Assembly (NCBI RefSeq): GCF_008017445.1
Contig: NZ_VRSW01000001.1
Coordinates: forward strand, 620,001-684,000
Origin: Microbacterium mitrae
Lineage (GTDB): Bacteria > Actinomycetota > Actinomycetes > Actinomycetales > Microbacteriaceae
Reading direction: 5' to 3'
DNA: 64,000 nucleotides
The notes under the pieces were generated by a model that ran no database searches, was not told where the DNA came from, and worked only from the letters and a program-made list of their open reading frames with translations. A program made the position numbers and the translations under genes. Of the stretch, positions 40,427-49,191 are shown piece by piece (position 1 is the stretch's first letter; every line of letters begins with the position of its first letter).

Positions 40427-40624
40427 TTAGCCGGGGATGAAGCTGAGCAGTGAGACGACGCAGATCGTCACGAAGACGAAGGCGGCGACGGGCCACCACG
40501 AGCTCATCTCTTCGCCCGCGGCGCGACGCTTACGAAACAGAACGTCTTTGCGACGTGCGGGGTCGGTTGCGTCTGCAATGACGGCGTGGGCGGCCGTTGC
40601 CGGGCGACTCGCATCTATTGCCAT
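40427..40624 (-). CDS. 65-residue protein with one C-terminal membrane helix
   Basis: The small protein reads MAIDASRPATAAHAVIADAT, then a basic segment with DPARRKDVLFRKRRAAGEE and one helix WWPVAAFVFVTICVVSLLSF at the C-terminus, a tail-anchor-like layout. ATG 40624 is preceded by AGAGG seven bases away, which decides the start. I recognise no family. It lies between the terminator of glpX and the repeat-rich gap. Confidence 0.65.
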   Translation of the reverse strand: MAIDASRPATAAHAVIADATDPARRKDVLFRKRRAAGEEMSSWWPVAAFVFVTICVVSLLSFIPG

Positions 40625-40804
40625 GATCAAACCTCTTAATCGCACGACGCGCGTTATTCGCGCGGCTCGTAACATCTATCTTCCCACCACGAACCTGAGC
40701 GTCACCGGCAGACACGTCACGAAGCGGCCACGTTTTCGCAACGGCCAGGTGGCGAACCGGTAACGAAATAGCACGTTTGGGCAGCAGAAAACCCACTAAC
40801 GAGA

Positions 40805-40833
40805 AAGTGCCGAGCCCCATGGACTCGGCACTT
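40805..40833. terminator. terminator of glpX
   Basis: AAGTGCCGAG and CTCGGCACTT are perfect 10-bp arms around a nine-base loop, 55 bases beyond the glpX stop codon. Confidence 0.8.
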
Positions 40834-40887
40834 CATACCGGGCATCTCACCCCGCAAATCCAGGCATCTCAGCCCGAAAAACTGAGC

Positions 40888-41880
40888 TCAACCGAACCAC
40901 TTCGACACGAGGTGCTCCGAGGAGACGCGACGCAAGGTTCCGGATGCGCTTCGTAGCACGACCGACTCGGTGTAGATGTAGTCGCCCTCGCGGCGCACGC
41001 CGGCGACCAGCTGGCCGTCGGTCACACCGGTTGCGACGAAAATCGTGTTGTCGCTGGCGACCAGCTCGTCAGCCTCGTAGACGTGACCGTCAAACTTCAG
41101 TCCGGCGTCGCGGCCGCGCTGCTCTTCGTCATCAGTCTGCGGCCAGAGGCGCCCCTGAATGTGGCCGCCCAGAGCCTTGATCGCGCACGCCGTCACGATG
41201 CCCTCGGGGCTACCGCCGACGCCAACGCACATGTCGGTGCGCGCATTGTGGCGCGCGGCGTTGATGCCACCGGCGACGTCACCGTCGGTCATGAGGCGGG
41301 TGCCTGCGCCAGCCTCGCGGATCTCCTGAATCAGCTTCTCGTGGCGAGGACGGTGCAGCACCGAAACCACCATCTCCTCGACCGGTTTGCCCAGCGCCTT
41401 CGCCAGCAGGCGAATGTTCTCACCAATCGGCAGGCGAATGTCGACGACGCCGACACCGGCGGGGCCCGTCACCAGCTTGTCCATGTAAAAAACGCTGGAG
41501 GCGTCGAGCATCGTGCCGCGGTCAGCAACCGCAATCACAGACAGCGCGTTGTTGCGCCCCATCGCGGTCAGCGTGGTTCCGTCGATCGGGTCAACGGCGA
41601 CATCGCACTGCATTCCTTGACCGGAACCAACGTGCTCCCCGTTGAAGAGCATGGGAGCGTTGTCTTTCTCGCCCTCACCAATCACGATGCGACCGTCAAA
41701 GTTCACGGTGCGAAGGAACGCGCGCATCGCGTCAACGGCCGCTCCGTCGGCTTCTTCTTTGGCGCCGCGGCCGATAAACGGTACGGCGCGAATCGACGCG
41801 GCCTCCGTCGCTCGCACGAGCTCCATTGCCAAGTTTCGGTCGGGACGAAGGGGGGACATATCTGCCGTCAGGCTCACCAT
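40888..41880 (-). CDS. glpX: class II fructose-1,6-bisphosphatase
   Basis: The 330-residue enzyme hydrolyses fructose-1,6-bisphosphate to fructose-6-phosphate for gluconeogenesis. It has GRIVIGEGEKDNAPMLFNGE near 64-83, VDPIDGTTLTAMGRNNALSV (metal-binding D-P-I-D-G-T) near 97, and GVGGSPEGIVTACAIKALGG near 219. This is the normal actinobacterial FBPase. It is divergent from fbaA over 187 bases, which places the two enzymes that make and break fructose-1,6-bisphosphate under linked control. Confidence 0.95.
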   Translation of the reverse strand: MVSLTADMSPLRPDRNLAMELVRATEAASIRAVPFIGRGAKEEADGAAVDAMRAFLRTVNFDGRIVIGEGEKDNAPMLFNGEHVGSGQGMQCDVAVDPIDGTTLTAMGRNNALSVIAVADRGTMLDASSVFYMDKLVTGPAGVGVVDIRLPIGENIRLLAKALGKPVEEMVVSVLHRPRHEKLIQEIREAGAGTRLMTDGDVAGGINAARHNARTDMCVGVGGSPEGIVTACAIKALGGHIQGRLWPQTDDEEQRGRDAGLKFDGHVYEADELVASDNTIFVATGVTDGQLVAGVRREGDYIYTESVVLRSASGTLRRVSSEHLVSKWFG

Positions 41881-42067
41881 GACCTCAGCGTATCGATGCA
41901 GGCGTCAGAAAATGGCGCTGTTTCCGAAACCAGCACCGTAGGAATTGCCATTCTTTCGCGAGCAGCAAAGATGGTTCCGATTACCGGCTCCGACATAGAG
42001 AAAGCGCACATCCCTACGCTTCGCTAGAGTAAGCGAGACACCTCTTCACCGCTCTGAAGGAGACTCC

Positions 42068-43096
42068 ATGCCCTTGGCAACCCCCGATCAGTATGCAGAC
42101 ATGCTTTCGCGCGCAAAGGCAGGAGGTTTCGCCTACCCCGCCATCAACGTGGCCAGCTCGCAGTCGATCAATGCGGTCCTGCAGGGTCTGACCGAAGCCG
42201 GCTCCGACGGCATCCTTCAGGTCACCACCGGCGGTGCCGACTACTTTGCCGGTCAGACCGTGAAGGCTCGCGCGACCGGCGCACTGGCGATGGCACGCTT
42301 CGTTGCCGAAGTTGCCAAGAGCTACCCCATCACGGTTGCTGTGCACACCGACCACTGCCCGAAGGATGCCCTCGGCTCGTTCTTGCTGCCCCTTCTGGAG
42401 GCCAGCGAAGAGCAGGTCAAGGCCGGCGGCGAGCCGATCTTCCAGTCGCACATGTGGGATGGCTCGGCCGTGCCACTCGCGGAGAACATCGAGATCGCAC
42501 GCGAACTGCTGCCACGCATGAAGGCCATCAACGCGATCCTTGAGGTCGAGATTGGTGTCGTCGGCGGCGAGGAAGACGGCGTGCAGCACGAAGGTTCCAA
42601 CGACGCGCTTTACACCACCACCGGCGATGTGGCGCAGGCCGTTGAGGCGCTCGGTCTCGGCGAGAACGGCCGCTGGATCGCCGCCCTGACGTTCGGCAAC
42701 GTGCACGGCGTCTACAAGCCGGGCAATGTGAAGCTCCGCCCGGAACTCCTCGGCGAAATTCAGGCGGGCATTGCCGCCCAGTTCGGCACCGGCCCCAAGC
42801 CGCTTGACCTCGTGTTCCACGGTGGTTCCGGCTCGACCGATGAAGAAATCGCACTCGCTGTCGCCAACGGCGTCGTCAAGATGAACATCGACACCGACAC
42901 TCAGTACGCCTTCACCCGTGCGGTTGCCGGCTACATGATGAGGAACTACGACGGCGTGCTCAAGATCGATGGCGAGGTCGGCAACAAGAAGCAGTACGAC
43001 CCGCGCGCGTGGGGCAAGGTCGCAGAGTCGGCCATGGCCGCTCGTGTTGTTGAGGCCACCAAGCAGCTGGGCTCGTTCGGCAAGTCGCAGAGCTAA
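42068..43096 (+). CDS. fbaA: class II fructose-bisphosphate aldolase
   Basis: The 342-residue zinc aldolase interconverts fructose-1,6-bisphosphate with dihydroxyacetone phosphate and glyceraldehyde-3-phosphate. Diagnostic parts are ITVAVHTDHCPKDALGSFLL with the zinc-binding His and Asp near 100-106, EVEIGVVGGEEDGVQHEG near 161-178 and VFHGGSGSTDEEIALAVANG with substrate contacts near 251. GAAGGAGA precedes ATG 42068. A strong terminator follows. It is divergent from glpX. Confidence 0.97.
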   Translation: MPLATPDQYADMLSRAKAGGFAYPAINVASSQSINAVLQGLTEAGSDGILQVTTGGADYFAGQTVKARATGALAMARFVAEVAKSYPITVAVHTDHCPKDALGSFLLPLLEASEEQVKAGGEPIFQSHMWDGSAVPLAENIEIARELLPRMKAINAILEVEIGVVGGEEDGVQHEGSNDALYTTTGDVAQAVEALGLGENGRWIAALTFGNVHGVYKPGNVKLRPELLGEIQAGIAAQFGTGPKPLDLVFHGGSGSTDEEIALAVANGVVKMNIDTDTQYAFTRAVAGYMMRNYDGVLKIDGEVGNKKQYDPRAWGKVAESAMAARVVEATKQLGSFGKSQS

Positions 43097-43103
43097 ACGA
43101 CAA

Positions 43104-43142
43104 CGAAAATGGTCCTCGGCACCCGCCGAGGACCATTTTCGT
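43104..43142 (+). terminator. terminator of fbaA
   Basis: CGAAAATGGTCCTCGGC and GCCGAGGACCATTTTCG form a perfect 17-bp stem with a short ACCC-type loop right after the fbaA stop codon. It may work in both directions, since the DUF6264 gene ends at 43178. Confidence 0.9.
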
Positions 43143-43177
43143 GCCTAGAACCGCTCACGCACCGTCAGGCGCTGCGC

Positions 43178-43795
43178 CTACGACGGCTGGTTTGAAACCA
43201 AGTAGTCAACAAACGCCGGGTCTGACATGAGCGGAACCGAGATGCACGCCATGATGATCACGTACGTCACGACGGCGCCCGCGATGGCAACCCACCAGGC
43301 CGTCTTGTTCGCCTTCATCCGCCCACGCGCGATGATGACGGTGCCAACGTAACCGGCCAGCAACACCAGCGAGGCGATCGTGCCCCACAGCTTTCCGGAC
43401 TCGAAGTTCGAGAATGATCCGTCGATGCCCATGATCAGGTACGACCGATCCACCATGGCGGCGAAGTCTTGGAACGAGAAGAACGTGGTGATCACGTTGA
43501 GCGCGCCGAACGCCAGCAGGGCGATGGTGATGATGCGATCGGTCTGACGTGCAGCCCGCGCCGGGTCGACCGCGGCACCTGCGGCACCCGCACGAGCGCC
43601 TGGGCCAAAACCGGCGTTCAGACCAGACGGAGCCGCGGAACCAGGGGTGCGATCCGCGTAAACGCTCGCGTCAGCGGGAGGGGTCAACGGCGTGGGTGTT
43701 ACCTCGGGCAACGGTTCACGAATGTGAGCACGCTGCTCGCTCTCGGATGCATACTCGCCGTATTGCGGGCGAGGGCGCCCCTGTGGGTCAGACAT
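43178..43795 (-). CDS. DUF6264 family membrane protein
   Basis: The 205-residue protein begins with the family's hallmark RPRPQYGEYAS, then a Pro/Ala-rich, probably disordered region to about 80. Helices lie at about 88-108, 133-152 and 167-190 with a polar loop between. DUF6264 proteins are found in Microbacteriaceae next to ispH; their function is unknown. It is 39 bases upstream of nothing coding on its strand and lies between fbaA and ispH. Confidence 0.78.
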   Translation of the reverse strand: MSDPQGRPRPQYGEYASESEQRAHIREPLPEVTPTPLTPPADASVYADRTPGSAAPSGLNAGFGPGARAGAAGAAVDPARAARQTDRIITIALLAFGALNVITTFFSFQDFAAMVDRSYLIMGIDGSFSNFESGKLWGTIASLVLLAGYVGTVIIARGRMKANKTAWWVAIAGAVVTYVIIMACISVPLMSDPAFVDYLVSNQPS

Positions 43796-43833
43796 GTCAA
43801 TATGCTACGGCCGCAGCCTTTGCATCCGCTGTG

Positions 43834-44892
43834 TCAGTCGCGACGTCCGCCCAGTGCGCGCTCGTCGCGACGACCAGACGCATCCTGTCGAAGCTCCTTC
43901 GGCAGCGAGAACATAAGGTCTTCCTCGGCGGTGCGCACCTCTTCGACATCGGCGTATCCGGCGCCAGCCAGCTCGGCGAGCACCTCCTGCACGAGAATTT
44001 CCGGCACCGAGGCGCCGCTCGTCACGCCAACAGTCTTGACCCCATCGAGCCACTCCTGCTTGACCTCATCGACGTAGTCAACGCGGTAGGCAGCCTTCGC
44101 GCCGTACTCCAACGCCACTTCCACCAGTCGCACACTGTTGGACGAGTTCGCCGAGCCCACCACAATCACCAGATCGGCGTCTTTCGCGACCTTCTTGATC
44201 GCGACCTGACGGTTCTGCGTCGCATAGCAAATATCGTCCGACGGCGGGTCTTGCAGGTTGGGGAAGCGCTCCCGCAACCGCCGAACCGTCTCCATGGTCT
44301 CGTCGACCGACAGCGTCGTCTGCGACAGCCACACCACCTTGTTCGGGTCGGCGACTTCAATCGTGTCGGCCTCATCGGGAGAGTTCACGATGGTCACGTG
44401 ATCGGGCGCCTCCCCTGCGGTACCCTCAACCTCTTCGTGCCCTTCGTGGCCGATGAGCAAGATTTGGTAGTCGTCGCGCGCAAAACGCACCGCCTCGCGG
44501 TGCACCTTGGTCACCAGCGGGCAGGTGGCATCAATCGCGTGCAGTTCGCGGTCGGCCGCCGCGTTCACCACGGCGGGTGAAACTCCGTGGGCGCTAAAGA
44601 CAACGTGCGCGCCAGACGGAACCTCGTCTACCTCCTCGACAAAGATGGCACCCATCTTCTCCAGCTCGGTGACGACGTGAATGTTGTGCACGATCTGTTT
44701 GCGCACGTAAACCGGCGCGCCGTAACGCTCCAAAGCCTTCTCCACCGCGACCACGGCACGGTCAACACCGGCGCAGTATCCGCGGGGGGCGGCGAGCAGA
44801 ACCTTCTTGGGCCCATCAACCGGGATATTCTGGAGTCGCTCACGACGCCCAGGGACACGGGGAATAGGCAGGCGCACGGCAGGGGTACTCAC
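43834..44892 (-). CDS. ispH: 4-hydroxy-3-methylbut-2-enyl diphosphate reductase
   Basis: The 352-residue Fe-S enzyme makes isopentenyl and dimethylallyl diphosphate in the last step of the MEP pathway. All three cluster cysteines are present in [10 protein letters not shown] (Cys 40), [11 protein letters not shown] (about 123) and [11 protein letters not shown] (about 225), together with the catalytic Glu segment [14 protein letters not shown] context. An Arg/Asp-rich C-terminal tail of about 20 residues is extra. It is divergent from xseA, whose ATG is 48 bases away. Confidence 0.96.
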   Translation of the reverse strand: MSTPAVRLPIPRVPGRRERLQNIPVDGPKKVLLAAPRGYCAGVDRAVVAVEKALERYGAPVYVRKQIVHNIHVVTELEKMGAIFVEEVDEVPSGAHVVFSAHGVSPAVVNAAADRELHAIDATCPLVTKVHREAVRFARDDYQILLIGHEGHEEVEGTAGEAPDHVTIVNSPDEADTIEVADPNKVVWLSQTTLSVDETMETVRRLRERFPNLQDPPSDDICYATQNRQVAIKKVAKDADLVIVVGSANSSNSVRLVEVALEYGAKAAYRVDYVDEVKQEWLDGVKTVGVTSGASVPEILVQEVLAELAGAGYADVEEVRTAEEDLMFSLPKELRQDASGRRDERALGGRRD

Positions 44893-44940
44893 CCCTTGAT
44901 TCTATCGGCGAACAACTGATCAAGCCCCGAGAGGACACGA

Positions 44941-46230
44941 ATGACCAATCCGGCCAGCGGCCCCTCCTTTACCCCGGCGGTGCGCCCGCGCGATTCGACG
45001 GCGGATATGCCGTGCCAGGTAGGCGATCTCGGCCGCGATATGCGCGACTACATCGCGCGCCTCGGCTCGCCGTGGGTTGAGGGTGAAATCACCGAATGGA
45101 ACCATCGGGCCGTCGGCACATTTGCGACGTTGCGTGACATGAATGGCGATGCCATCATTCGCCTGACGATCTGGTCAAGCGTGCGCAACCGTATTCCGCA
45201 AGACATCAAGGCGGGCGACCGCGTCGTGGTGTGCGTTAAGCCCGAATACCGCGCGCAGCGGGGCGAACTGAGCTTCATTGTCTCGGCCATGAAGCAAGTT
45301 GGTCTTGGCGATCTGCTGGAAAAGCTGGAGCGCCTGCGCCAGCAACTGCGCTCCGAAGGCCTGCTTGACGCGTCGCGCAAGCGATCGCTACCGTTCTTGC
45401 CCACAACCGTCGGGCTGATCACCGGCAAGGCAACCGATGCCGAGAAAGACGTGCTGCGAAACGCGGAGCTGCGCTGGCCGAACGTCTCCTTTCGGGTGGA
45501 GCATGCGGCGGTGCAGGGCGAGCAATCGGTTCCGCAACTGCTGGCCGCGTTGCAGAAACTTGACGCCGATCCTGAGGTCGATGTCATCATCTTCGCGCGC
45601 GGCGGCGGCGACTTCCAAGACCTCCTCGGCTTTAGCGATGAGCGGCTCCTGCGTGCGGTCGCCGCGGCGCACACCCCGATCGTGAGCGCCATCGGCCACG
45701 AGAACGACCGCCCGCTGCTCGATGACGTCGCCGACCTGCGCGCCTCAACACCCACCGACGCCGCCAAGCGCGTGGTTCCGGATATCTCTGAGCAACTCGC
45801 CCTGGTGCGAGATGCTCGCTCCCGCATCATGACGCGCCTCGCCGGGCGCCTGCAGCATGAACAACACGTTGTGCAACAGCTGCACTCGCGCCCGGTGCTC
45901 GCCAACCCCGATCGCTGGTTGCAGGATCGTGAGCTTCAGCTCGAGCAGTCCATCTCGCGCATCCGCGCCCGCACCGGACTCAGCCTCGAGCAGGAGGCCA
46001 CGCGCATCGCTCGCCTCCACGCATCGCTGGGCGCCCTCTCCCCCCTGCGCACGCTGGACCGCGGCTACGCCATCGTGCAGCGCCGGGGCGACGGCATCGT
46101 GCGCACCCCCGATGATGCCCCCGACGGAGCCGAACTCGTCGTCATGCTGGCGGAGGGAACCATTAGCGCCGTCTCGCGCGGCGAGGTAGCGCAGGAGGGC
46201 GCGCCAGAGGGCCGCGCGGATCGCATCTAA
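44941..46230 (+). CDS. xseA: exonuclease VII large subunit
   Basis: The 429-residue protein has an N-terminal OB fold (GEITEWNHRAVGTFATLRDM), the catalytic region with PTTVGLITGKATDAEKDVLR and DVIIFARGGGDFQDLLGFSD, and a coiled-coil part with a final LSPLRTLDRGYAIVQRRGDG. Together with XseB it degrades single-stranded DNA from both ends. GAGAGGACACGA precedes the ATG. xseB follows immediately. Confidence 0.95.
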   Translation: MTNPASGPSFTPAVRPRDSTADMPCQVGDLGRDMRDYIARLGSPWVEGEITEWNHRAVGTFATLRDMNGDAIIRLTIWSSVRNRIPQDIKAGDRVVVCVKPEYRAQRGELSFIVSAMKQVGLGDLLEKLERLRQQLRSEGLLDASRKRSLPFLPTTVGLITGKATDAEKDVLRNAELRWPNVSFRVEHAAVQGEQSVPQLLAALQKLDADPEVDVIIFARGGGDFQDLLGFSDERLLRAVAAAHTPIVSAIGHENDRPLLDDVADLRASTPTDAAKRVVPDISEQLALVRDARSRIMTRLAGRLQHEQHVVQQLHSRPVLANPDRWLQDRELQLEQSISRIRARTGLSLEQEATRIARLHASLGALSPLRTLDRGYAIVQRRGDGIVRTPDDAPDGAELVVMLAEGTISAVSRGEVAQEGAPEGRADRI

Positions 46231-46231
46231 G

Positions 46232-46471
46232 ATGGAGAACATGAGCGACGCACAGACCGCGGAATTCGCTGACGTGAACGATCTCTCGTTCGAACAGGCT
46301 CGCGACGAACTCACTCAGGTGGTAGCCCAACTCGAACAGGGCGCACCGACGCTTGAGCGATCCATTGCTCTGTGGGAGCGCGGCGAGGTGCTCTACCAGC
46401 GCTGCGAAGAATGGTTGCTCGGGGCCAAGAAGCGGCTCGATGCCGCGCGCGGCGTGGCAGGAGACGACTAA
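46232..46471 (+). CDS. xseB: exonuclease VII small subunit
   Basis: The 79-residue protein has the XseB pattern LSFEQARDELTQVVAQLEQG ... LEESIALWERGE-like ERSIALWERGEVLYQRCEEW. It forms the helical sheath on XseA. The first ATG (46232) lies one base after the xseA stop; an ATG at 46241 behind GGAG is an alternative start. Its stop overlaps the next start as TAATG. Confidence 0.93.
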   Translation: MENMSDAQTAEFADVNDLSFEQARDELTQVVAQLEQGAPTLERSIALWERGEVLYQRCEEWLLGAKKRLDAARGVAGDD

Positions 46472-47103
46472 TGGCGCGGGTAGTCGCAGAGCTTGGCCGG
46501 CCAGAAACGCCGTCAGAAACGGCTGCCCGCAAGGCCGAGGCGTCGCGCATCTACCGTGGCAGCCAGACGATGCGCAACCTCTTTGCCGCGCTCATCGCAA
46601 CGCTCGCCGTCGTTATCATCATCGTGCTCATGGTTCCGCGTGGCGATATTGAACGCCCCTCCTCCATCGATGTCGCCGCCGTCGCCGAGCGCGTGGAGCG
46701 CGACATCAAGCACCCCGTGGTGGTTCCGCCGGTTTCAGATGACTGGCGGGTGAACTCTGCGAAGCTCGTCAGCGGTCAGCCGACGCAGTGGGAGATCATC
46801 TACGCCCCCGGCGACGGTCAGGGATTCTTGCGCGTCTCGCAGGGCATTCAGGCCGACGCCGGATGGGCGTCGCGCGAACTGCAGGCCGCGAAGCTGGGCG
46901 AAGTTCTCACCCTTGACGGCGTCGAATGGCAGTCATACACCTTCGCCGATCCGTCGAAGTCCGGCAACATTTCGTACGCCCTCAGCACGATCGCCGGAGC
47001 CGACCAGATTCTGGTGTTTGGCTCCTCTCCGGAAAAGCTGATCCAGGAGACTGCGGCTGAACTTGCCCCACAAATCGCCGAACTGAAGGATGCAGCCCAG
47101 TGA
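46471..47103 (+). CDS. DUF4245 family membrane-anchored protein
   Basis: The 210-residue protein has one helix near 31-53 (NLFAALIATLAVVIIIVLMV) and an extracytoplasmic beta-rich domain including WRVNSAKLVSGQPTQWEIIY and WQSYTFADPSKSGNISYALS, matching DUF4245, an actinobacterial family of unknown function commonly linked to xseAB. Start ATG 46471 shares bases with the xseB stop (TAATG) and follows AGGAG. The long frame upstream is a shadow of xseB. Confidence 0.82.
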   Translation: MARVVAELGRPETPSETAARKAEASRIYRGSQTMRNLFAALIATLAVVIIIVLMVPRGDIERPSSIDVAAVAERVERDIKHPVVVPPVSDDWRVNSAKLVSGQPTQWEIIYAPGDGQGFLRVSQGIQADAGWASRELQAAKLGEVLTLDGVEWQSYTFADPSKSGNISYALSTIAGADQILVFGSSPEKLIQETAAELAPQIAELKDAAQ

Positions 47104-47741
47104 CCCAGCTCACTCCAGCCCAGTCGTGGGCCGCCATGCAGGCAGGCAACGCACGCTTTGTCGCCGGAACCCCCAAGCACCCGCATCAGGATGCGATGCG
47201 GCGATTGGAGACGTCGGGTGCGCAGCTCCCGCACGCCATGGTGTTCGGCTGCTCTGACTCACGCCTCGCCGCAGAAATCATCTTCGATGAGGGCCTGGGC
47301 GATCTCTTCGTCATTCGAAACGCCGGCCAGGTCAGCTCGGAATCGGTGATCGGGTCGCTGGAGTACGGCATCGCGGCGCTGGAAATTCCGCTGATCGTGG
47401 TGCTTGGTCACGATGCATGTGGTGCAGTTGCCGCCGCGATCGCAAGCACGCACGCCGACCCGCCGGAGCTGCCCATGCAGGTGTGGCGTCAGATCTCCCC
47501 CATCGTTCCGTCGGTGCACCGCGTCATGAAAGAAACCGATTCGCTGCCGTCGACGGTCTCCCCTGAAGACGTTGGCCGCGCACACCTGCGCGCCACGGTC
47601 GCGGGTATCTTGCGCTCTTCCGAGCTCATCAGCGACGCCGTGAACGCTGGCAAGGTGGCCATTGTTGCCGCCAACTACCGCCTTACCGAGGGCACGGCTG
47701 TGCCCGACTTTATCGTCGGCCCCGCGACTGCGGACGCCTGA
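47100..47741 (+). CDS. beta-type carbonic anhydrase
   Basis: The 213-residue enzyme interconverts CO2 and bicarbonate. Zinc ligands are Cys in FGCSDSRLAAE (Asp-Arg dyad next to it) and His and Cys in VLGHDACGAVAAA; spacing fits plant-type beta carbonic anhydrases. It starts at GTG 47100 and overlaps the DUF4245 stop as GTGA, so it is the fourth gene of the xseA operon. Confidence 0.93.
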   Translation: MTQLTPAQSWAAMQAGNARFVAGTPKHPHQDAMRRLETSGAQLPHAMVFGCSDSRLAAEIIFDEGLGDLFVIRNAGQVSSESVIGSLEYGIAALEIPLIVVLGHDACGAVAAAIASTHADPPELPMQVWRQISPIVPSVHRVMKETDSLPSTVSPEDVGRAHLRATVAGILRSSELISDAVNAGKVAIVAANYRLTEGTAVPDFIVGPATADA

Positions 47742-47771
47742 CCCACACATCAGCAAGACATGAGGAGAATC

Positions 47772-49166
47772 GTGGCTGACACCGAATACCGTATTGAGCA
47801 CGACACGATGGGCGAAGTTCGCGTCCCCGTGAACGCCCTGTATAGCGCTCAGACGCAGCGTGCCGTCGAGAACTTCCCGATCTCGGGCAAGGGGCTGGAA
47901 TCGACGCAGATTGCCGCCCTGGCACGAATCAAGAAGGCAGCAGCCCTCGCCAACAAGGAACTGGGTGTTCTGGACGGCGCTATCGCCGACGCCATCGCCG
48001 CGGCGGCAGACGATGTTGTTACCGGTCAGTTCGACGACCAGTTTCCGGTCGACACCTACCAGACCGGTTCGGGCACCAGCTCGAACATGAACATGAACGA
48101 GGTGCTGGCAAACCTGGCCAGCACCAAGCTCGGCGCGCCGGTTCACCCCAACGACCACGTGAACGCCTCGCAGTCCTCCAACGACGTCTTCCCGACGTCG
48201 GTGCACGTCGCCGTCACCCAGGCCATCATCGATGACCTGATCCCCGCGCTTGACCACCTCGCCGTCGCCCTTGAGGCGAAGGCTGAGCTGTGGAAGGACG
48301 CGGTCAAGTCGGGTCGCACGCACCTCATGGATGCAACCCCCGTCACCCTCGGCCAGGAGTTCGGCGGCTACGCTCGCCAGATTCGCCTCGGCATCGAGCG
48401 CGTGCGCGCCGCCCTCCCCCGCGTTGCCGAGGTTCCGCTCGGCGGCACCGCCGTCGGTACCGGCATCAACACGCCGCTCGGTTTTCCGCAGAAAGTCATC
48501 GAGCTGCTTGCCGCCGAAACCGAGCTGCCGATCACCGAGGCCAAGGACCACTTTGAGGCTCAGGCCAACCGCGACGGTTTGGTGGAGGCGTCTGGCGCAC
48601 TGCGCGTCATCGCGGTCTCGCTGACCAAGATGAACAACGACCTTCGTTGGATGGGTTCGGGCCCGAACACGGGTCTCGGCGAACTGCACATTCCTGACCT
48701 GCAGCCCGGCTCCTCGATCATGCCCGGTAAGGTCAACCCGGTCGTTCCCGAGGCTGTACTGATGGTTGCCGCCCGCGTGATCGGCAACGATGCCACGATC
48801 GCGTGGGCTGGCGCGTCGGGCTCGTTCGAGCTCAACGTGGCAATTCCCGTGATGGGCACCGCCCTCCTCGAGTCGATTCGCCTGCTCTCCAACGCCGTGC
48901 GCGTTCTTGCCGACAAGACCATTGATGGCCTGGAAGCTAACCTCGAGCGCGCCGCCGCGTTTGCTGGCATGTCGCCCTCGATCGTCACGCCGCTGAACAA
49001 GCTCATCGGCTACGAAGCGGCGGCCAAGATTGCTAAGTACGCGGTCGCCAAGGGCATCACCGTTCGCGAGGCCGTCATCGAGCTCGGCTACATCGAGCGC
49101 GGCGAGCTGACCATCGAGCAGTTGGACGAAAAGCTCGACCTGCTGTCGATGACGCACGCCGGCTAA
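47772..49166 (+). CDS. fumC: class II fumarate hydratase
   Basis: The 464-residue iron-independent fumarase interconverts fumarate and malate in the citric acid cycle. It has [19 protein letters not shown] near 98, [40 protein letters not shown] and the superfamily signature [11 protein letters not shown] near 315 with the catalytic Ser. I start at GTG 47772 behind AGGAG; the ATG at 47760 overlaps that site. It follows the carbonic anhydrase by 30 bases and may be co-transcribed. Confidence 0.96.
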   Translation: MADTEYRIEHDTMGEVRVPVNALYSAQTQRAVENFPISGKGLESTQIAALARIKKAAALANKELGVLDGAIADAIAAAADDVVTGQFDDQFPVDTYQTGSGTSSNMNMNEVLANLASTKLGAPVHPNDHVNASQSSNDVFPTSVHVAVTQAIIDDLIPALDHLAVALEAKAELWKDAVKSGRTHLMDATPVTLGQEFGGYARQIRLGIERVRAALPRVAEVPLGGTAVGTGINTPLGFPQKVIELLAAETELPITEAKDHFEAQANRDGLVEASGALRVIAVSLTKMNNDLRWMGSGPNTGLGELHIPDLQPGSSIMPGKVNPVVPEAVLMVAARVIGNDATIAWAGASGSFELNVAIPVMGTALLESIRLLSNAVRVLADKTIDGLEANLERAAAFAGMSPSIVTPLNKLIGYEAAAKIAKYAVAKGITVREAVIELGYIERGELTIEQLDEKLDLLSMTHAG

Positions 49167-49191
49167 GCGTTCATTCCCCGATAATCGGAGA

